A stretch of 64,000 nt of DNA from Paludisphaera rhizosphaerae (GCF_011065895.1 NZ_JAALCR010000005.1:62001-126000); one strand, 5' to 3'; positions 43,224 through 52,618 are shown, numbered from the stretch's first letter. The notes: generated by a model from the sequence alone, not told the origin. Translations and numbers: made by a program.

Positions 43224-44249
43224 ATGACGTCTCTTCCGTGTCGCCCCCGACGAGCTCGATCGGGTTTCACACTGATCGAGTTGCTCGTCGTCATCGCCAT
43301 CATCGCCGTTTTGATCGCACTGCTTTTGCCGGCCGTGCAGTCGGCCCGCGAGGCGGCGCGTCGCGCCCAGTGCGTCAACAACCTCAAGCAGATCGGTCTG
43401 GGTCTGCACAACTACCACGATACCTGGGGGGTCTTCCCTCCGGGCGAAGGCTTCGGCGCGACGTCGGTCAACGTGGCGATGCTCCCCTATGTGGAGCAGC
43501 AGATGCTCTGGGCGTCGTTCAACTCGTCGCTCAACCAGCGCTGGCTCTGGACCCAGCCGGAGAACACGACGGTCCTCCAGGCCCGGGTAGGCGCCTACAC
43601 CTGCCCGTCCGAGGTCAACACCGGCCGCTCCAGCGACGGCTGGAACACCTACGCGGTCAACTACGCCTGGAACTCGGGCACCTGGTGGCCGCTGACCCAG
43701 AGCTGGAACGGCGTTTTCGGCCGGACCTACGACGACGACGCCACCGTTCAGCCTTTCAGCCGCACGAGCATCACCTTCGCCTCCTTGCCGGACGGTTCCA
43801 GCAACACGCTGCTCTCCGCCGAGGTCGCCAACGGCCCGCTGAGCACCGGCGCCGGCCGGACCCGCGTCTCCGACTGCTATGAGGTTCGCGGCCTCTCCAA
43901 GTCGTCCACCCTGGCGCAGGTCAACGCCGCGCTCGCCGGACTCAACTGGTCCACCGGCCCGATCCCCTGGAGCGGCGGCTGGCGGTACAAGGGCTACCCC
44001 TGGGTCGAGGGAAGCATGTGGCGGAGCTGGTTCAACACCATCCAGACGCCGAACAAGATTTGCGCCAGCGAGGACGACGTCTCCTGGTGGTACATCATCA
44101 AGCCGGCCTCGTCGTACCACCCCGGCGTGGTCAACGCCGCCCTCTGCGACGGCAGCGTCAAGGCGTTCAAGGAATCGGTCTCCCAGCAGGTCTGGATGGC
44201 GCTCAGCACCCGAGCGGGCGGCGAGGTCATCTCGTCCGACTCGTACTGA
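43224..44249 (+). CDS. DUF1559 protein with type II pseudopilin-like N-terminus (third of three)
   Basis: This is a 341-residue protein with the same plan as those at 7117 and 8830: [17 protein letters not shown] prepilin-like helix, [14 protein letters not shown]1559 body, and the C-terminal [16 protein letters not shown] and [13 protein letters not shown]. It is the shortest of the three. A TTG-started lipoprotein gene follows 49 bp later, and a strong terminator comes after that, so the two form a two-gene unit. Confidence 0.9.
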   Translation: MTSLPCRPRRARSGFTLIELLVVIAIIAVLIALLLPAVQSAREAARRAQCVNNLKQIGLGLHNYHDTWGVFPPGEGFGATSVNVAMLPYVEQQMLWASFNSSLNQRWLWTQPENTTVLQARVGAYTCPSEVNTGRSSDGWNTYAVNYAWNSGTWWPLTQSWNGVFGRTYDDDATVQPFSRTSITFASLPDGSSNTLLSAEVANGPLSTGAGRTRVSDCYEVRGLSKSSTLAQVNAALAGLNWSTGPIPWSGGWRYKGYPWVEGSMWRSWFNTIQTPNKICASEDDVSWWYIIKPASSYHPGVVNAALCDGSVKAFKESVSQQVWMALSTRAGGEVISSDSY

Positions 44250-44298
44250 TCGCCCCATGACGCCTTCGATCCATCCCGACCCATTCAGGAGCCTTGCC

Positions 44299-44490
44299 TT
44301 GAAGAGCCGCTCGCTGTCACTCTTCGTCTCCCTGGTGTCTCTCGTGATGCTTCTTCCTCTGGCCCCCGGCTGCGACGGCGAATCCGCGCCGACGCCGACC
44401 GACAAGAAGCCCGAGGAACTTCAGAAGGAACAGCAAGACATCATGCGGAAGGAATACGGCCCCGGCGTCGACAAGGCCAAGAAGCGCTGA
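44299..44490 (+). CDS. small lipoprotein following the third DUF1559 gene
   Basis: This is a 63-residue protein. TTG at 44299 is preferred because AGGAG lies 7 bp upstream; an ATG at 44257 would add 14 residues. The signal is LSLFVSLVSLVMLLPLAPGC with lipobox APGC, then Pro/Thr and a charged tail (KKPEELQKEQQDIMRKE). The tail composition resembles that of the lipoprotein at 6779, in keeping with a repeated DUF1559-lipoprotein arrangement. Confidence 0.65.
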   Translation: MKSRSLSLFVSLVSLVMLLPLAPGCDGESAPTPTDKKPEELQKEQQDIMRKEYGPGVDKAKKR

Positions 44491-44510
44491 GCCGTCCGCT
44501 GCCAAACGCG

Positions 44511-44541
44511 ACGCCCCGCGGGAATTTCCGCGGGGCGTTTT
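44511..44541 (+). terminator. intrinsic terminator after the third DUF1559/lipoprotein pair
   Basis: ACGCCCCGCGG pairs with CCGCGGGGCGT around a short AT loop and is followed directly by TTTTC. It lies 20 bp after the lipoprotein stop codon. Confidence 0.85.
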
Positions 44542-44571
44542 CGCGCGCGGAGTCGGCTCAGGCGATGATCG

Positions 44572-45060
44572 TCAATCCGACGCCCTCCCCGCCCCGACGG
44601 CCTCGGTTGAGACGGGCGGCTTGTACGAACCTGGCGGAACTCGAAACGAGATCGCCAGCCGATTCCAGCCGTTGATCAGGACGACGGCCCAGGTCAGGTC
44701 GGCCAGCTCCTGCTCGGTGAAGTGCTCGCGAGCCTGTTCGAAGACGGCGTCGGAGACCCCCTCGGAGATCCGGGTGACGGCCTCGGTCCAGGCGAGCGCC
44801 GCACGTTCGCGGTCGCTGAAGAACGGCGTCTCTCGCCAGGCGGTCAGAGTGTAGATGCGCTGTTCGGTCTCGCCGTGGGCGCGGGCGTCCTTCGTGTGCA
44901 TGTCCAGGCAGAAGGCGCAGCCGTTGATCTGCGAGGCGCGGATCTTCACCAGCTCCAGCAACGAGTGCTCCAGCCCGCAGCGGGCGAGGTAGCCGTTGAC
45001 CGCGTACATCGCCTTGATCGGTTCGTGCGACAGGTTCGCGTAATTCAGCCGGGCTTCCAT
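44572..45060 (-). CDS. carboxymuconolactone decarboxylase / AhpD-like protein, ECF41 partner
   Basis: This is a 162-residue protein with the redox CxxC of the AhpD-type subfamily: NGCAFCLDMHTKDAR (near residue 50), followed by ETEQRIYTLTAWRETPFFSDRERAAL. It resembles peroxidase-like carboxymuconolactone decarboxylase proteins. Its start overlaps the end of the ECF41 sigma gene by 16 bp. ECF41 sigma factors are characteristically adjacent to carboxymuconolactone decarboxylases, oxidoreductases or epimerases, and this gene is the likely target of the sigma factor. Confidence 0.88.
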   Translation of the reverse strand: MEARLNYANLSHEPIKAMYAVNGYLARCGLEHSLLELVKIRASQINGCAFCLDMHTKDARAHGETEQRIYTLTAWRETPFFSDRERAALAWTEAVTRISEGVSDAVFEQAREHFTEQELADLTWAVVLINGWNRLAISFRVPPGSYKPPVSTEAVGAGRASD

Positions 45061-45950
45061 GGATTGACTCCTTTGGGGCTCTCCGGATCGGTCGACCAGA
45101 GGGCCAGCTTGTCGGGGTTCAGGACGGCGAAGACGGCGGCGACCGATTCACCGCTCGGATCGAGGGCGACGGTGGCGACCTCGAACGGTTGGCCGCCGAC
45201 CGTCAGGGCGACGCCCGATCGACCGTTAACGACCGTGAGCGCGATCTCGCCGACGGCCTGGAACTTCCGGAAGGCGACGGTCAACAGCCGGGCCACCTTG
45301 TGGACGCCGACCACCGGCCGGGGCGCGGCGAACGCCTTGCCCCCGCCGTCGGACGTGAGCACGACGTCGGCGGCGAGCATCGACTCCACGGCCTTCACGT
45401 CGCCGTCTCGGCAAGCGGCGAAGAACCGTTCCGCCAGCGCATCCGCCTGGGCGGGGTCGGGACGGAACCGGGGCTCGCGAGCTTCCAGCCGCTTCCTCGC
45501 CCGCGAGGCGATCTGACGGACGTTCTCCGGCGTCTTGTCGATCAGCTCGGCAACCTGCTCGAAGGAGTAGCCGAACACCTCCCGAAGCAGATGCACGGCG
45601 CGCTCAGCCGGAGACAGAGTCTCCAGCAGAACGAGGAACGCCATCGACAGCGATTCCGCCATCTCGGCGCGGTCGGGGGTCGCCCCGGCCCACGAGGAAG
45701 GGACCGGCTCCGGCAGCCACGGCCCAACATACGTCTCGCGACGAACTTTCGCCCGTCGCAATCGGTCGATGCAGATCCGCGTCGCCGCCTTCACCAGCCA
45801 GGGCTCGGGGTCGAGGACCTCGGACTCGTGCTGTTGAAACCGCAGGTAGGCGTCCTGCACCACGTCCTCGGCTTCGGCGGCGTCCCCTAGCATCCGGTAC
45901 GCCACCGCCAGCAGTTTCGGCCGCAGCCGTTCCACGTCCGCTTCGCCCAT
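45045..45950 (-). CDS. ECF41-type sigma factor with fused C-terminal SnoaL-like regulatory domain
   Basis: This is a 301-residue protein starting MGEADVERLRPK; GGAGAAGAG lies just upstream of ATG. Sigma regions 2 and 4 occupy about residues 5-160 (DVVQDAYLRFQQHE, YSFEQVAELIDKTPENVRQIASRARKRL). The ECF41 hallmarks are all visible: WLPEP in the linker (near 89), DGGGK in the C-terminal domain (near 204), and NPDKL near the end. The C-terminal extension, of SnoaL-like fold, replaces the anti-sigma factor and both activates and inhibits the sigma domain. An ECF41-like promoter lies upstream (45984-46010), so it probably drives its own transcription. Confidence 0.93.
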   Translation of the reverse strand: MGEADVERLRPKLLAVAYRMLGDAAEAEDVVQDAYLRFQQHESEVLDPEPWLVKAATRICIDRLRRAKVRRETYVGPWLPEPVPSSWAGATPDRAEMAESLSMAFLVLLETLSPAERAVHLLREVFGYSFEQVAELIDKTPENVRQIASRARKRLEAREPRFRPDPAQADALAERFFAACRDGDVKAVESMLAADVVLTSDGGGKAFAAPRPVVGVHKVARLLTVAFRKFQAVGEIALTVVNGRSGVALTVGGQPFEVATVALDPSGESVAAVFAVLNPDKLALWSTDPESPKGVNPWKPG

Positions 45951-45983
45951 CACTCTTCTCCAATCTCCTCGATCAGCCTCAAG

Positions 45984-46010
45984 GACGAAGTGGTCCTCCC
46001 AACAGTGACA
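45984..46010 (-). promoter_or_regulatory. ECF41-type autoregulatory promoter
   Basis: Reading on the minus strand, TGTCACT (-35) at 46010-46004 is followed after exactly 16 bases by CGTC (-10) at 45987-45984. Published ECF41 target promoters have TGTCACA in the -35 and CGTC in the -10 region. Transcription would start about 25-30 bp upstream of the sigma gene start. Confidence 0.7.
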
Positions 46011-46180
46011 GCCCCCGTGATTTTCTCCGGAGGCCACCGGCGAGTTCTCAAAAATACCTCGCAAAGGCGGCGCGGTTTTCGAGCGTTTTGCGTGTTCGCC
46101 GATGAACGGCGGCTCCCTTCCAACCGCAAGCCGGCGGCTTCCCGTCGGCGCGGGGCGTCGCCGACGAGAAGGGGTGGACC

Positions 46181-49100
46181 ATGCGCGACTCGCATTCGAA
46201 TCGTAGGCGGCGAGTGAAGGAGTTCCGCCGAGGCCGGCGTCGGCTCATGGCCTGGCCCGAGGTCCTGGAAGTGCGCCGACTGCCGGCGACGATCACGGTC
46301 AATTCGGCGGTCGACGACGCACCGGCGCGCGACGGTTCGATCACGCTCCGCGAGGCGATTCTGATCGCGGACGGCTCGCTCGCCGTCGCCTCGCTCTCGG
46401 CGGCCGAACAGGCCCTGGTCTCCGGGACGGTGAATTCGGGCGGGACGAATCGGGACAAGATCCAGTTCGCCATCCCGGGCTCCGGCGTGCATACGATCGC
46501 GCTCGTCGCCCCCCTTCCTTCGATCAGCGACCCCGTCGAGATCGACGGCTACTCGCAGTCAGGCGCGAAGGCGAACTCTCAACGCTACGGCTCGGACGCG
46601 ACGATCCTGATCCAGATCAGCGCGGGGGGAAGCTCGACGGTCCTGCAGCTCGACGGCGGCGGCTCGCTAGTCCGAGGGCTCGCGATCGGCGGCGGCGACG
46701 TCGGCGTGGTGATCCGCTCCGACGGGAACGTGGTGGAGGGCTGCTACCTTGGCGTCAGCGCGAGCGGCGACGCCCTCGCCGCGAGCTTCTCCAGCCAGGT
46801 CTGGGTCGTCACCGGGACGGGCAACCTGATCGGCGGAGCCACGCCGGCGGCGCGGAACGTGATCGCCGGCGGTTCGAGCAATGGGGCCGTCGGAATGGTC
46901 ACCGTCGGCAACACGTTCGATTCTCTCCCCGCCCCCGTCGACACCCGCATCTGGGGGAATGACCTCGGCCTGAACGCCGCCGGTACCGCTGCACTGGGCG
47001 GCACGACGGGGATCGCCGTCGCGGAAGGGATGAACACGCGGATCGGAGCCGATGACAGCGGCGACGGCGCGACGGACGACACGGCGAGCGCCGGGAACGT
47101 CATTTCGGGCGTCGGCGGCCCGGGGATTCTCGTCCAGGGTCCCGGCTCGGCGGACGTCTTCGACGGCCTGACCATCCAGGGCAACCGCCTCGGGACGGAT
47201 CCCCGGGGCCAATCCGCCATCCCCAACAGCGGCGTCGGGATTCAGTTCTCCAGCAGCACTCCCCTGCAACACGTCCGCATCGGCGGCTCGACCAACAGGG
47301 CCGGCAACGTGATCTCCGGCAGCGGCGTCGACGGGATCCAGCTTGGCCTCGGCGACTTCACAATCCAGGGCAACCTCATCGGCACTGACGTCTCCGGCAG
47401 CCGCGCACTGCCCAATACGGGCTACGGCATCGCCGTCTCAGGGGACGGCAATCCGGGGTCGATCCTCATCGGCGGGACCGCCCCCAACGCCGGCAACCTG
47501 ATCTCCGGCAACGGGACCGCTGGCATCGGCATCACGGCTGCGGGGATCCACAGCCTGGACATCCAGGGAAACAAGATCGGGACCAACGCTTCAGGAAACC
47601 TCCCGATCCCGAACGGGACCGACGGCATCACGGCCTACGACGGACCGTCGCGGATCGGCGGGACCGCCGCAGGAGCGGGAAACGTGATCGCCTTCAACAC
47701 GCGGGCGGGGATCGCCGCGGGCGAGTCCCCGGCCGGGGTGGGCCGGACCTACGTCGCCACGATCCTGGGGAACAGCATCTTCGGCAACGGGACGCTCGGC
47801 ATCGACCTGGGCGGGGTCTTCATCGCCGGCGGCGGCGCCACGGCCAACGACCCCACCGACTCCGACGTCGGCCCCAACGACTACCAAAACTTCCCCGTCA
47901 TGACGAGCGTCACGCGCGTCTCCGGAGGCACGAGGATCATCGGCTCGCTCCAGAGTCTTCCGAACAAGACGTACACGATCCAGATCTTCGGCAATGACGC
48001 CGTCGAAGCCTCGGGCCACGTCCAGGGCAAGACGTTGCTGAGCACCTTCGCCGTGACGACGGACTCGTCGGGAGCGGCGAGCTTCGATCGAATCGTCGCC
48101 GATTCCTCCTCGGTCGCCTTCGGCGCAACGGCCACCGACGACGCGGGGAAGACCTCCGAGTTCGGCGGCGTGACCGCTCCGCCCCCGGCCGCTTCGGCCG
48201 ACGTCTCGGTTTCGGCCTCGGCGAGCGTCTCCTCGGCCAGGCCCGGCGACCAGATCACCTATCGATTCGTCGTCACGGTGCCGTCCGGCGGACCGAGCCC
48301 GACCAATCCCTCGCTCACGATCCCGATCCCCGCTGGGACGCACCTCGTCGGGTTCGCCGTCCCCAACAGTTGGACCAGCCTCGGAAGCGACGCGATGGCG
48401 AAAGCCACGGCGACCCAGGCGGGCGCCGGTTCTTCTCTGACGTTCAGCCTGGTCGTCCAGGTCGATTCCGGGATCGCCGACGGCCGAGCCCTCGTCGCGC
48501 GGGGGGCGTTCGCCAGCGGCACGCCCGACCCGAACGCCGCCAACGATTCCGCCTCGGCGAGGGTCGTCGCCTCAAACCCGACCTCGCCGCCGACGCCGGA
48601 GACTCCGTCGGCCTCGATCGGCTCGGCCGCTTACAGCCAGGCCGAGGGGAATTCCGGGACGCGGTTCGTCGAAATCCCCGTCGCACTCTCATCGGCCCCG
48701 ACGTCGAACGTGACGCTACGTTTCCAGGTGGTCGGCGGTTCCGCCGCGGCGGGTTCGGACTTCCTGATCCCCGACGACCTCACGTTGAGCTTCACACCCG
48801 GCGGCCCGCTCACGCAGGTCATCCGGGTCGCCGTCATCGGCGATGCGACGGTCGAACCCGACGAGACGTTCCAGGTCGCCCTTGTCGCCGGCGACGGATA
48901 CACCCTGGGGGGGCTGACCTCCACGACCGTCACCATCGTCAACGACGACGTCGCCCCAATTCCTCCCCCGCCGTCGGAGCCCTCGCCGCCGCCCGCCGAC
49001 GTCGTCGCGCCCAGCATCGTGGCGGTGAGACGATACGGCATCCACCACCAGCCGACCACGCTGACCGTGACGTTCACCGAGCCCGTCGCCGGGGCGACCA

Positions 49101-49483
49101 ACCCGACGCTCTACCGGATCGTCGACCCAGGGCGGGATCGGCGGTTCGGGACTCGCGACGATTCCACCTTCACGGCCTCGAACGTCGATCTCGACGCCGC
49201 CGGCGCGACGGCCACCCTTCACCTGGCGCGGCAGTTGAACCTCCACCTCGTCTACCGCCTGAACGTCGGCGCGGGGATCGCAGACGCCTCAGGCAACGCA
49301 CTCGCCGGCGACTCGTCGTTCAGGATCGACGCCTCGAACCTCGGCGTCGCCACCCGAAGGTCGCGAGGGACGATCCGTCCCCTCCAAGCCCCGGCCGTCC
49401 CCCGTGCGGCGCACAAGCCGATCGCCGCCCACATGCTCCTCCAACGGAGACCATCCGCCGCGCACCCAATCGCCTCGTCCTGA
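46181..49483 (+). CDS. large exported beta-helix protein with CSLREA-like, DUF11-like, Calx-beta and Ig-like parts
   Basis: This is a 1100-residue protein. AAGGGG precedes the ATG. The basic N-terminus (residues 1-35: NRRRRVKEFRRGRRR, then VLEVRRLPATITV) resembles a LEPR-XLL leader rather than a classical signal peptide. TVNSAVDDAPARDGSITLREA (about 38-58) is CSLREA-like. About residues 150-560 are a parallel beta-helix of repeats of the form GNxIGTDxxG / GNVISGNG. A DUF11-like domain (about 670-800), a Calx-beta domain (about 805-920, QVALVAGDGYTLGG) and an Ig-like domain (about 935-1050) follow. It has no catalytic residues that I recognise; a surface adhesin or matrix role is likely. Confidence 0.85.
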   Translation: MRDSHSNRRRRVKEFRRGRRRLMAWPEVLEVRRLPATITVNSAVDDAPARDGSITLREAILIADGSLAVASLSAAEQALVSGTVNSGGTNRDKIQFAIPGSGVHTIALVAPLPSISDPVEIDGYSQSGAKANSQRYGSDATILIQISAGGSSTVLQLDGGGSLVRGLAIGGGDVGVVIRSDGNVVEGCYLGVSASGDALAASFSSQVWVVTGTGNLIGGATPAARNVIAGGSSNGAVGMVTVGNTFDSLPAPVDTRIWGNDLGLNAAGTAALGGTTGIAVAEGMNTRIGADDSGDGATDDTASAGNVISGVGGPGILVQGPGSADVFDGLTIQGNRLGTDPRGQSAIPNSGVGIQFSSSTPLQHVRIGGSTNRAGNVISGSGVDGIQLGLGDFTIQGNLIGTDVSGSRALPNTGYGIAVSGDGNPGSILIGGTAPNAGNLISGNGTAGIGITAAGIHSLDIQGNKIGTNASGNLPIPNGTDGITAYDGPSRIGGTAAGAGNVIAFNTRAGIAAGESPAGVGRTYVATILGNSIFGNGTLGIDLGGVFIAGGGATANDPTDSDVGPNDYQNFPVMTSVTRVSGGTRIIGSLQSLPNKTYTIQIFGNDAVEASGHVQGKTLLSTFAVTTDSSGAASFDRIVADSSSVAFGATATDDAGKTSEFGGVTAPPPAASADVSVSASASVSSARPGDQITYRFVVTVPSGGPSPTNPSLTIPIPAGTHLVGFAVPNSWTSLGSDAMAKATATQAGAGSSLTFSLVVQVDSGIADGRALVARGAFASGTPDPNAANDSASARVVASNPTSPPTPETPSASIGSAAYSQAEGNSGTRFVEIPVALSSAPTSNVTLRFQVVGGSAAAGSDFLIPDDLTLSFTPGGPLTQVIRVAVIGDATVEPDETFQVALVAGDGYTLGGLTSTTVTIVNDDVAPIPPPPSEPSPPPADVVAPSIVAVRRYGIHHQPTTLTVTFTEPVAGATNPTLYRIVDPGRDRRFGTRDDSTFTASNVDLDAAGATATLHLARQLNLHLVYRLNVGAGIADASGNALAGDSSFRIDASNLGVATRRSRGTIRPLQAPAVPRAAHKPIAAHMLLQRRPSAAHPIASS

Positions 49484-49576
49484 CGCTTTCGGAGATCAAC
49501 CGGGCGACCCGAACGATGTAGGGCGGGAGTCCTCGAGGAGAAAGGCCACGCCGGTCTCGGTTCTGAGCCCGACAGC

Positions 49577-50338
49577 TCAGGGCCGAGAGCCGGGACCTTG
49601 GCTCGTCTCTTCAACGTCGCTCGTCCTCGCAGGCTTCACGGCGCCCAGGAGCGAAGCGAACCGAGCCAACCCCGGTTTCAGTCGTTGCATGGCGCCGTCG
49701 AAGAGGACGTCTCGCTCCTCGGGTCCAGCGCGAAGCCCCTCTTCGATGTTGCTGTAGCCGCGCACGATCAGATAGACGCCGGCGGTCAGCAGAATCAGAT
49801 AGATGTCGCCCCGGCTATAGTTTCGCTCCATGGCGTCGGAGAAGATCCGCGAGGTCGCGGCGTAGATCCCGGCGGCCACCTCAGTCATTCCGTAGACGAC
49901 CTTCGCCTTCTTGCGAAACAGGTAGAACGCCCCGCCGATGATCGGCAGAACGAGACACATCGAGACCTGACCGACGGTCGGATTGGCGAACGAGTACCTC
50001 AGGTACCAGTCGGCGACGTCGCCGGTCGATGCCGCGAGGAAATAGAACAACGCCCCACAGACGGCCGCAAGCACCGTGGCCCCGACGCTGCAGATCAGCC
50101 GTGCGGGAAGGCCGTCGCCGAAGGAAGGAACGCGCCAACGATTCAACGCGCGGTGCAAGACCAACTGAAAGACGACGAGGAACGGCACGGCGTCGGCGGC
50201 CGACCGAATCAAGCAATCGTAAAGGCTTCTCGTCCGGGCGACGTGATAGATCGAAACCAGCCCGATCAGCGGGACGCCCAACTCGATGAGACCCCAAAGC
50301 CTCTGCGATCGTCCGCCGACCTTCTCCGCTGCCGCCAT
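49577..50338 (-). CDS. membrane protein of unknown function
   Basis: This is a 253-residue protein with about five to six membrane segments (for example LIELGVPLIGLVSIYHV, AVPFLVVFQLVLHRAL, LICSVGATVLAAVCGALFYFL, VSMCLVLPIIGGAFYLF, IYLILLTAGVYLIVRGY). The C-terminal 50 residues are soluble. No family is recognised. It is a single gene convergent with the large beta-helix gene. Confidence 0.6.
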   Translation of the reverse strand: MAAAEKVGGRSQRLWGLIELGVPLIGLVSIYHVARTRSLYDCLIRSAADAVPFLVVFQLVLHRALNRWRVPSFGDGLPARLICSVGATVLAAVCGALFYFLAASTGDVADWYLRYSFANPTVGQVSMCLVLPIIGGAFYLFRKKAKVVYGMTEVAAGIYAATSRIFSDAMERNYSRGDIYLILLTAGVYLIVRGYSNIEEGLRAGPEERDVLFDGAMQRLKPGLARFASLLGAVKPARTSDVEETSQGPGSRP

Positions 50339-50587
50339 GAACGTCCCCTCGCCTCCCCGGCCAAACGCTCCAGAAATCGCATTCTGGTCGTAAGATCTCT
50401 GAAGAAGGAGTCACCGTGAAAGTCACCCTGATCAAGACCTCACGCCGATGCTGCGAACCTCCACCAAACGTCGAAACGCGGCCGAACGAAGCCAGCGAGT
50501 CAACCGCGCAAGCTTAATTCACACAACAACTTAACAACAATAACACCGCACCGTCCAAACGACAATCAAAGCCAATCGAAGCCGCCG

Positions 50588-51073
50588 TCAGCGGGGAATG
50601 GTCAGCGATCGGTAGTCGTCGGAGTCAAGGTCGAGAAGGCCGACGGTGAACTCGGACGCGCGGTAGAGGGCGCCGGGGTTGATGAAACGGGTCGGGCCCT
50701 GACGCTCGTCGCGGCGGAGGTGGGTGTGGCCGGAAAAGAAGTAGTCGGGAGCTTCGGCGGTGAGGCGGTCGATCTCGCGGCGCGAGTCGCCGTGGGTTAC
50801 GGCGATCCGCCGGCCCCCCAGTTCGATCAGGCCCCCCTGCTCCAGGCAAGTCGCTCCAGTTCGACGCATGGCCAGGCGGAGGTCGTCTGGGTAATAGTCG
50901 CAGTTCCCAAAGACGATGTAGGCCGGAGCGCCGACGATCTCCTCAACCACGTCGGGGATGGTAAGGTCGCCGCAATGGATCAAGGCCTCGGCCCCGCCGG
51001 CCAGCAGCGAGGCCACGGCGCGTCGGGCGCGCTCCACCTGGTCGTGCGTGTCGGAAAGAATGCCGATGCGCAT
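50588..51073 (-). CDS. YfcE-type metallophosphoesterase
   Basis: This is a 161-residue protein starting MRIGILSDTHDQ. All five metal-binding motifs of the calcineurin-like fold are visible: SDTHD, HCGDL (near 51), GNCD (near 77), THGD (near 112) and SGHTH (near 131). Its length is typical of the YfcE/MJ0936 group, which hydrolyses phosphodiesters in vitro with unclear cellular substrates. A longer frame starting at 51115 lacks support. Confidence 0.9.
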   Translation of the reverse strand: MRIGILSDTHDQVERARRAVASLLAGGAEALIHCGDLTIPDVVEEIVGAPAYIVFGNCDYYPDDLRLAMRRTGATCLEQGGLIELGGRRIAVTHGDSRREIDRLTAEAPDYFFSGHTHLRRDERQGPTRFINPGALYRASEFTVGLLDLDSDDYRSLTIPR

Positions 51074-51449
51074 GGATCGATCGTCCCAAAGCCGAGGCAG
51101 GTTTTGAAGCCGCATTCATGTTGCATGGTCGCACCATCCTGGATCATGAGCAAGGGTCGTTCAGCGCGATTTTGCAGGTCCAGGACTGGCGTGAGCGTGC
51201 ACCGGCGGGTACACTTCAAGTGGAGTCACAGCCTCGCCGCGAGGCCCGCTCGGTCCCATCTTCACTTCGGGGCCGTTCGAGACCATTCGGGGGCTTGGGC
51301 TCTGCGTCCACCCCGTCGGTGGATGTGCGACCGACCTGAAGGAAAGGGACGGTCGCGGGGAGCGCGAACCTGGCCCGGGATCTTTCGGTCCCTTGAGGGG
51401 TCGGGCTGGCGTCCCCAGGGTTTTCCCGCGCCGCGCGGGGAGGTGTCCC
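51074..51449. other. 376-bp non-coding stretch
   Basis: Nothing recognisable: short frames on both strands lack domain features. It presumably holds divergent promoters for the phosphoesterase and the small protein gene at 51450. Confidence 0.4.
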
Positions 51450-51719
51450 ATGTCGATCGGAATGAAGTCGCGTACGAAGACCAAGTCCAAGAAGGCCCAG
51501 GCGTCCAAGGCGTTGCGTCCTGTGACCCAGGAGCCGTCCTTCGATCTCGAGAAGACGGCCGTCCACGTCGTGGGCAAGCCGGCCGAGGTCGAACCCCAGG
51601 AATACTCCGCCCTTCCGGCCGAAGAGCCCGAAGCGGCCGTTCAAAGCGCCGAGGCTCCCGACGCCGGCTACGGCCGTTGCACCGAGTCGTCGGATTGGGA
51701 GAATCGCGGTCGCAGCTGA
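51450..51719 (+). CDS. small hypothetical protein
   Basis: This is an 89-residue protein starting MSIGMKSRTKTKSKK, with GGGGAGG 6 bp upstream of ATG, which is the main reason to believe in it. The N-terminal third is Lys/Arg/Thr-rich, the rest is acidic (EEPEAAVQSAEAPDAG) and ends in RGRS. There is no known family and it is probably disordered. A hairpin at 51838-51868 could end its transcript. Confidence 0.5.
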   Translation: MSIGMKSRTKTKSKKAQASKALRPVTQEPSFDLEKTAVHVVGKPAEVEPQEYSALPAEEPEAAVQSAEAPDAGYGRCTESSDWENRGRS

Positions 51720-51837
51720 CGAAGGAGCGGAGCGGTCGGGCCAGGACGTCCTGGTTCGCCCGAAGGCCCCACCGCACCGTCCCACCGGCGTCCTTAGAGC
51801 CGGTCGAGCGACGTCCCCGAGGATCCTCTCCTACCGG

Positions 51838-51868
51838 AACGGCCGAGCGCCCAACGCCCTCGGCCGTT
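51838..51868. terminator. 10-bp perfect hairpin, candidate shared terminator
   Basis: AACGGCCGAG is inversely repeated as CTCGGCCGTT after an 11-nt loop, followed by CGGCGTTTCG. It is 119 bp beyond the small plus-strand gene and 28 bp from the stop of the convergent DtxR-type gene. Confidence 0.5.
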
Positions 51869-51895
51869 CGGCGTTTCGAAGGCTGCCCTCGTTTC

Positions 51896-52606
51896 TCAGC
51901 GAGGCTCGACGAGCACCTTTTCAGCGGCCGCCAGACCCAGGGCCACGTCGCGGTCGCCGATCCGGCAGACCACTGCGCCGGCCTCGGGCCGGTTCTCGCG
52001 AAGCTGCCCGAGCGCGTTGAGATCGAGGCCGCACTCGGTCAGATACCGCAGGAACGCCGGGTCCTGATCCATGACCCGGACGACGCGGAATCCCGCCCCG
52101 GCCCGACACCGCGCCAGGGGGATTCCCTTGGGCTCATTGAGCGAGCCGTCGGCGGCGGGAATGGGATCGCCGTGGGGGTCGACGGCCGGATGGCCCAGGA
52201 ACCGCTCGATGCGGTCGATGAGCCGTTCGGAAACGGCGTGCTCCATGTGCTCGGCTTCCTCGTGGACCTCGTCCCAGGACATGTCCAGGGTCTTGGCGAG
52301 GAACAGCTCCAGCAGCCGGTGGCGGCGGATGACCATCAGGGCCAGGCGGTTGCCGGCCTCGGTCAGCCGGGCGCCTTCATAGGGGGTGTACGTCGCCAGC
52401 GACGCCTCGGAGAGCGTCTTGAGCATCCCCGTCACGGTCCCCGGCGACACCCCCATCGCCTGGGCGAGTTCTCCGGTGGCGACGGCCGCCCCGGCCGGGC
52501 TGCGGTCGGCGATCAGGGCGATCGTCTTGACGTAGTTCTCAACGGTCAGGCTGGCCACGGCGGTCGTCTCGGCTTCGAGGTCGTCGGAGAGGGGGTCGAA
52601 CAGCAA
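51896..52606 (-). CDS. DtxR/MntR-type metal-dependent transcriptional regulator with FeoA-like domain
   Basis: This is a 236-residue protein. The winged helix (about 15-75) has VENYVKTIALI and MGVSPGTVTGMLKTL. The metal-binding and dimerisation region (about 80-150) has RRHRLLELFLAKTL, DEVHEEAEHMEHAVS and HPAVDPHGDPIP with the usual Glu and His ligands. The C-terminal 70 residues form an SH3/FeoA-like domain. The frame begins with TTG 52606; a GTG at 52558 (VASLTVENY) is an alternative that matches family starts better. It lies 12 bp after the methyltransferase gene. It controls metal uptake genes, but no target is seen nearby. Confidence 0.88.
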   Translation of the reverse strand: MLFDPLSDDLEAETTAVASLTVENYVKTIALIADRSPAGAAVATGELAQAMGVSPGTVTGMLKTLSEASLATYTPYEGARLTEAGNRLALMVIRRHRLLELFLAKTLDMSWDEVHEEAEHMEHAVSERLIDRIERFLGHPAVDPHGDPIPAADGSLNEPKGIPLARCRAGAGFRVVRVMDQDPAFLRYLTECGLDLNALGQLRENRPEAGAVVCRIGDRDVALGLAAAEKVLVEPR

Positions 52607-52618
52607 GGTCGGGCCGTG

